From Chamaesiphon sp041738715 (GTDB taxonomy: Bacteria > Cyanobacteriota > Cyanobacteriia > Cyanobacteriales > Chamaesiphonaceae), in the NCBI GenBank assembly GCA_041738715.1, contig JBGSPI010000133.1:1-8565 (forward strand): DNA of 8,565 nt, in the 5' to 3' direction. The translations under genes and the position numbers were made by a program. A model generated the notes under the pieces. The model saw nothing but the letters and a program-made list of their open reading frames with translations. It was not told where the DNA came from and did no database searches. Shown piece by piece: positions 6,519-8,565 of this stretch. Every line of letters begins with the position of its first letter. Positions within the stretch are counted from its first letter, which is position 1.

Positions 6519-6581
6519 AAAGTAAGAAAGAACCCCCATTAGCTCACAACCAATATATTGCCATCAGCCAAGGACAACATT

Positions 6582-7322
6582 ATGAGTAGCAATTTTGCCA
6601 CCGCGCTGCGAGAAGGAACTCAACATTCTCACACCATCACCGAGAATACTGCCTTTATGAAATGCTTCCTCAAAGGCATCGTGGAGCGGGAACCCTTACG
6701 GAAACTACTGGCTAATTTGTATTTTGTCTATAGTGCCCTGGAACGGGGTCTTCATGTCAATCAAACCAACCCCCTAATTGCGCCTATTTACTTTACCGAG
6801 TTAAACCGTGCTGATAATTTGGCAGAAGATCTCGCCTTTTATTATGGAGACAATTGGCGCGAACAAATTGCCGCTTCTCCAGCGGGACAAGTATATGTCG
6901 ATCGGATTAATATCCTGTCAGCTACTCAACCAGCCTTACTAATTGCCCATGCTTATACCCGTTATCTAGGGGATCTTTCTGGTGGTCAGAGTTTAAAAAA
7001 TATTATCCGATCGGCTTTAAATTTAACCGATGATCGCGGTACTGCGCTATACCAATTTGACAAGATTCCCACCCCTGCCGATCGCCGCGAGTTCAAAGAA
7101 ACCTATCGTCAGGCGTTAGATAACCTGCCGATTGATGCCGATCTGTGTGCTGCCATTGTCGCCGAAGCGAACTATGCCTTTCAACTCAACCGTGATGTCG
7201 TCCATGAACTAGAAGCTGACGTGCGCGCTGCTGTGGGCGAACACGTATTCGAGCTACTCACCCGTCAAGATCGGGCTGGTAGTACCGAACATCCCCACCA
7301 TCGTCAACCCGCTACAGTCTAG
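6582..7322 (+). CDS. ho: Biliverdin-forming heme oxygenase
   Basis: It cleaves heme with O2 and reduced ferredoxin to biliverdin IX-alpha, iron and CO, the first step to phycobilin pigments of phycobilisomes and phytochromes. With the ATG at 6582 it has 246 residues, the normal size for soluble cyanobacterial forms. H17 (in TQHSHTITEN) matches the proximal heme ligand. FLKGIVE, NLYFVYSALE and YFTELNR follow, and the distal-helix signature GDLSGGQ is at 130-136. TYRQALDNLPID near 176-187 is also typical. An AAGGA ribosome site (6570-6574) seven bases before the ATG fixes this start over an in-frame TTG at 6558. The C-terminal tail is rich in histidine and proline (EHPHHRQP). It is divergent from acsF and followed by a strong terminator. 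HO1 and HO2 types cannot be told apart from this sequence. Confidence 0.95.
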   Translation: MSSNFATALREGTQHSHTITENTAFMKCFLKGIVEREPLRKLLANLYFVYSALERGLHVNQTNPLIAPIYFTELNRADNLAEDLAFYYGDNWREQIAASPAGQVYVDRINILSATQPALLIAHAYTRYLGDLSGGQSLKNIIRSALNLTDDRGTALYQFDKIPTPADRREFKETYRQALDNLPIDADLCAAIVAEANYAFQLNRDVVHELEADVRAAVGEHVFELLTRQDRAGSTEHPHHRQPATV

Positions 7323-7363
7323 AGACATTTCTCTTGACAGGGACGTTTGTATTTAATTTGGGT

Positions 7364-7390
7364 AGCTCGTAATTTATCTACGAGCTTTTT
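7364..7390 (+). terminator. Rho-independent terminator after heme oxygenase
   Basis: AGCTCGTA (7364-7371) pairs perfectly with TACGAGCT (7379-7386) around a 7-base loop, followed directly by a T run to 7390. It lies 41 bases past the stop codon and should separate ho from the downstream arsR-type gene. Confidence 0.85.
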
Positions 7391-7443
7391 CTGTATGCAA
7401 CTACCTTAGCGAAAGAGTTACCTATGTGGCTTGTCGATCTAGG

Positions 7444-7461
7444 TAGATTAATGTTAATCTA
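7444..7461. promoter_or_regulatory. Perfect 8-2-8 palindrome, candidate ArsR operator
   Basis: TAGATTAA (7444-7451) and TTAATCTA (7454-7461) are exact reverse complements around TG. The site is 33 bases upstream of the ArsR-type gene. Operators of ArsR/SmtB repressors are usually inverted repeats with a 2-base centre in their own promoters, which is the arrangement seen here. Binding is inferred. Confidence 0.6.
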
Positions 7462-7494
7462 GCTCAATAGCTTTGCAGATATTTAAATAAAAGA

Positions 7495-7815
7495 ATGGTG
7501 CTTAAGCCCAGTTACTTTAAATCAGATTTGTTTAAAGTATTATCTAACCCAGTCCGAATTCAGATTTTAGATGCCCTCAGAACGGGCGAACGCAGCGTTA
7601 ATGATATTGCGGTGTGGTTGGAAGTTGAACCTTCGTCGATATCTCAACAGTTAGCCATATTGCGCAGTAGAAATTTAGTGATGAGTCGGAAACAAGGCAA
7701 CTATGTCTTCTATTCAATTGGCGATCCAGCTATTTTCAAAGTGCTAGATGCAGCACTGGAAGTATTTAACAATCATTTAGTGGAGGTACAGAAAACTTTA
7801 GAAGAGATGAGATAA
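7495..7815 (+). CDS. ArsR/SmtB-family winged-helix transcriptional regulator
   Basis: The 106 residues form one winged-helix domain. LFKVLSNPVRIQILDALRTGE (12-32) is the typical ArsR opening. The recognition helix is around SSISQQLAILRSRNLV (47-62), and the wing has RKQGNYVFYSI (65-75). A final helix (about 78-104) would form the dimer. There are no cysteines at all, so the alpha-3 metal site of ArsR (ELCVCDL) is absent. The alpha-5 D/H pattern of SmtB is not clearly present either, apart from H94 and E97 in HLVE. The inducer is therefore unknown. It likely represses its own promoter through the palindrome at 7444-7461, and probably also controls the carbonic-anhydrase-like gene that starts 24 bases after its stop. 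Start ATG at 7495 has no strong ribosome site. Family assignment is firm. Confidence 0.9.
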   Translation: MVLKPSYFKSDLFKVLSNPVRIQILDALRTGERSVNDIAVWLEVEPSSISQQLAILRSRNLVMSRKQGNYVFYSIGDPAIFKVLDAALEVFNNHLVEVQKTLEEMR

Positions 7816-7839
7816 ATATAACATCGATCGATTTAACAG

Positions 7840-8421
7840 ATGACTAAAATAATGAGTTCTCGATGTCACGTGAAAACCAGTCTTTGTACTTGTGAGCAAA
7901 CTCATCAGCTAAATCGGCGGGGTTTCTTAAGATCATTGTTAGTCAGTGCGATCGTGACTGGTTCTTGGTCATCAATGACTTTACCAGCAACAGCTTTAGA
8001 TCACAAAGCAAAGGCATTAGTGTTGAGTTGTATTGATTTTCGGTTTTTAGAAGAAGAGCATTCCTTTCTCTTGAATCAAGGTCTAAAAAATCAATATGAC
8101 TGGACAGGATTAGCTGGGGCTTCATTGGCATTGGCAAGTTCTCGTCATTCTGCTGATACAAATGCTTTCTGGAACCAACTCGACATATCTTATCACCTGC
8201 ATCACATTGACAAAGTAATTATTCTCGATCATCAAGATTGTGGGGCATATGCTCAAAATATTGACCCCAATCTCAGCCAGAATCCAGAACGAGAAGAGCA
8301 AGTACATATCAGTTATCTAAATCAAGCTTATCGATCGATTCACCAGCGATATCCCAATCTTCAAATTGAACTTTACTTTGTCACTCCCCATCAGGTAAAG
8401 CCAATTCCAGTCAACTCGTAA
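7840..8421 (+). CDS. Tat-exported small beta-carbonic-anhydrase-like protein
   Basis: The 193 residues begin with a twin-arginine signal: NRRGFLRSLLVSAIVTG (25-41), a hydrophobic stretch and a likely cleavage after PATA (49-52), giving a mature protein of about 141 residues in the periplasm or thylakoid lumen. The mature part carries the beta-carbonic-anhydrase zinc site: C64 with the D66/R68 dyad in SCIDFRF, and H131 and C134 in DHQDCGAY. AGASLALA (92-99) and LHHIDKVIILD (120-130) fit the compact members of the family. It is shorter than classical enzymes of about 200-230 residues. Hydration of CO2 is the expected activity if the zinc is bound, but many compact homologues are untested. Three cysteines (9, 16, 18) lie before the Tat motif. 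M5 (7852) is an alternative start. It forms a probable operon with the ArsR gene, and an insertion sequence begins five bases after its stop. Confidence 0.85.
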   Translation: MTKIMSSRCHVKTSLCTCEQTHQLNRRGFLRSLLVSAIVTGSWSSMTLPATALDHKAKALVLSCIDFRFLEEEHSFLLNQGLKNQYDWTGLAGASLALASSRHSADTNAFWNQLDISYHLHHIDKVIILDHQDCGAYAQNIDPNLSQNPEREEQVHISYLNQAYRSIHQRYPNLQIELYFVTPHQVKPIPVNS

Positions 8422-8425
8422 CGGC

Positions 8426-8565
8426 CTGACTTTTCACGTTAAGTCTGAAGCCAAGTCGGGGAAAGGATCGTAGCTTAGAGAGATGATGCGCAGTAAAATA
8501 GGGAAAAACTATACAGCGGAGAGCGAGAAATGCTGGAATGGTGGACGAAAAATTTTGCCAGTTGT
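8426..8565 (+). mobile_element. Left end of an IS4-family (IS50/Tn5-like) insertion sequence, cut by window edge
   Basis: The stretch from 8426 begins CTGACTTTTCACGTTAAGT. Compared with the 19-bp IS50 outside end as I remember it, 12 of 19 positions agree, including CTGACT at the tip and AAGT at the inner end. About 100 bases further on, a reading frame starts whose first residues resemble the start of IS4/Tn5 transposases. If this is the tip, bases 8417-8425 could be one copy of a 9-bp target duplication. The other end is outside the window. Confidence 0.6.
8530..8565 (+). CDS. Start of a putative IS4-family transposase (partial)
   Basis: An ATG at 8530 opens a frame to the end of the window giving MLEWWTKNFASC, 12 residues. 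The W..K.F.S pattern resembles the start of Tn5/IS4-type transposases, where a tryptophan-containing helix precedes a conserved LGD.R segment that would come next. The evidence is the short sequence and its place about 100 bases inside a terminal-repeat-like tip. With only 12 residues the call is tentative. Confidence 0.5.
   Translation, partial: MLEWWTKNFASC

Noticed and set aside
6558..6581. TTG start giving heme oxygenase eight more residues
   Set aside because: The ATG at 6582 has an AAGGA site at proper spacing and yields the usual MSSN-type N-terminus with the heme ligand at H17.
8390..8425. Disruption of the carbonic-anhydrase-like gene by the insertion sequence
   Set aside because: The stop codon at 8419-8421 precedes the element tip at 8426, and zinc-site motifs are complete, so no truncation can be shown.

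Overview
The window looks like chromosomal DNA from a cyanobacterium. Five perfect copies of the octamer GCGATCGC (HIP1, typical of cyanobacteria) lie at 1007, 1860, 2808, 3802 and 4915. The gene set also fits: the clock-output regulator RpaA, a plastoquinone-pathway prenyltransferase, the chlorophyll cyclase AcsF and a bilin-forming heme oxygenase. I cannot name the genus.

Layout. Bases 1-120 hold the end of an unrecognised plus-strand gene. The minus strand then carries a small secreted OB-fold-like protein (206-658) and plqA/ubiA (778-1644). rpaA (1827-2558) is divergent from plqA and convergent with an sppA-aroH pair on the minus strand (3869 down to 2621). Between sppA and the next plus-strand gene is a 310-base island of repeats (3895-4122): seven 8-base units with G-quadruplex potential, a large imperfect hairpin, a GA-rich run and four 7-base units. 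An EamA/DMT-type transporter (4180-5217) converges on acsF (5300-6349, minus) across a perfect 18-bp AT-rich inverted repeat. Heme oxygenase (6582-7322) diverges from acsF and is followed by a clear intrinsic terminator.

The right end carries a cysteine-free ArsR-type repressor (7495-7815) followed after 24 bases by a Tat-signal-bearing small beta-carbonic-anhydrase-like protein (7840-8421). A perfect 8-2-8 palindrome upstream of the repressor is a good operator candidate. Directly after the carbonic-anhydrase-like gene begins an insertion sequence that looks like the IS4 family (IS50/Tn5 type), cut by the window edge.

How the genes work together. AcsF and heme oxygenase both use O2 and both act on tetrapyrroles: one commits Mg-protoporphyrin ester to chlorophyll, the other opens heme to make bilin. 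Their shared 232-base divergent control region, with a 10-bp direct repeat, suggests coordinated control. The ArsR/carbonic-anhydrase pair is probably a separate two-gene unit whose signal is unknown. The other genes are core metabolism or regulation without an obvious functional link to each other. I see no clear evidence of a wholly new system. The best candidates for novelty are the ArsR/Tat-carbonic-anhydrase unit with its palindrome and the repeat arrays placed just upstream of two minus-strand start codons.
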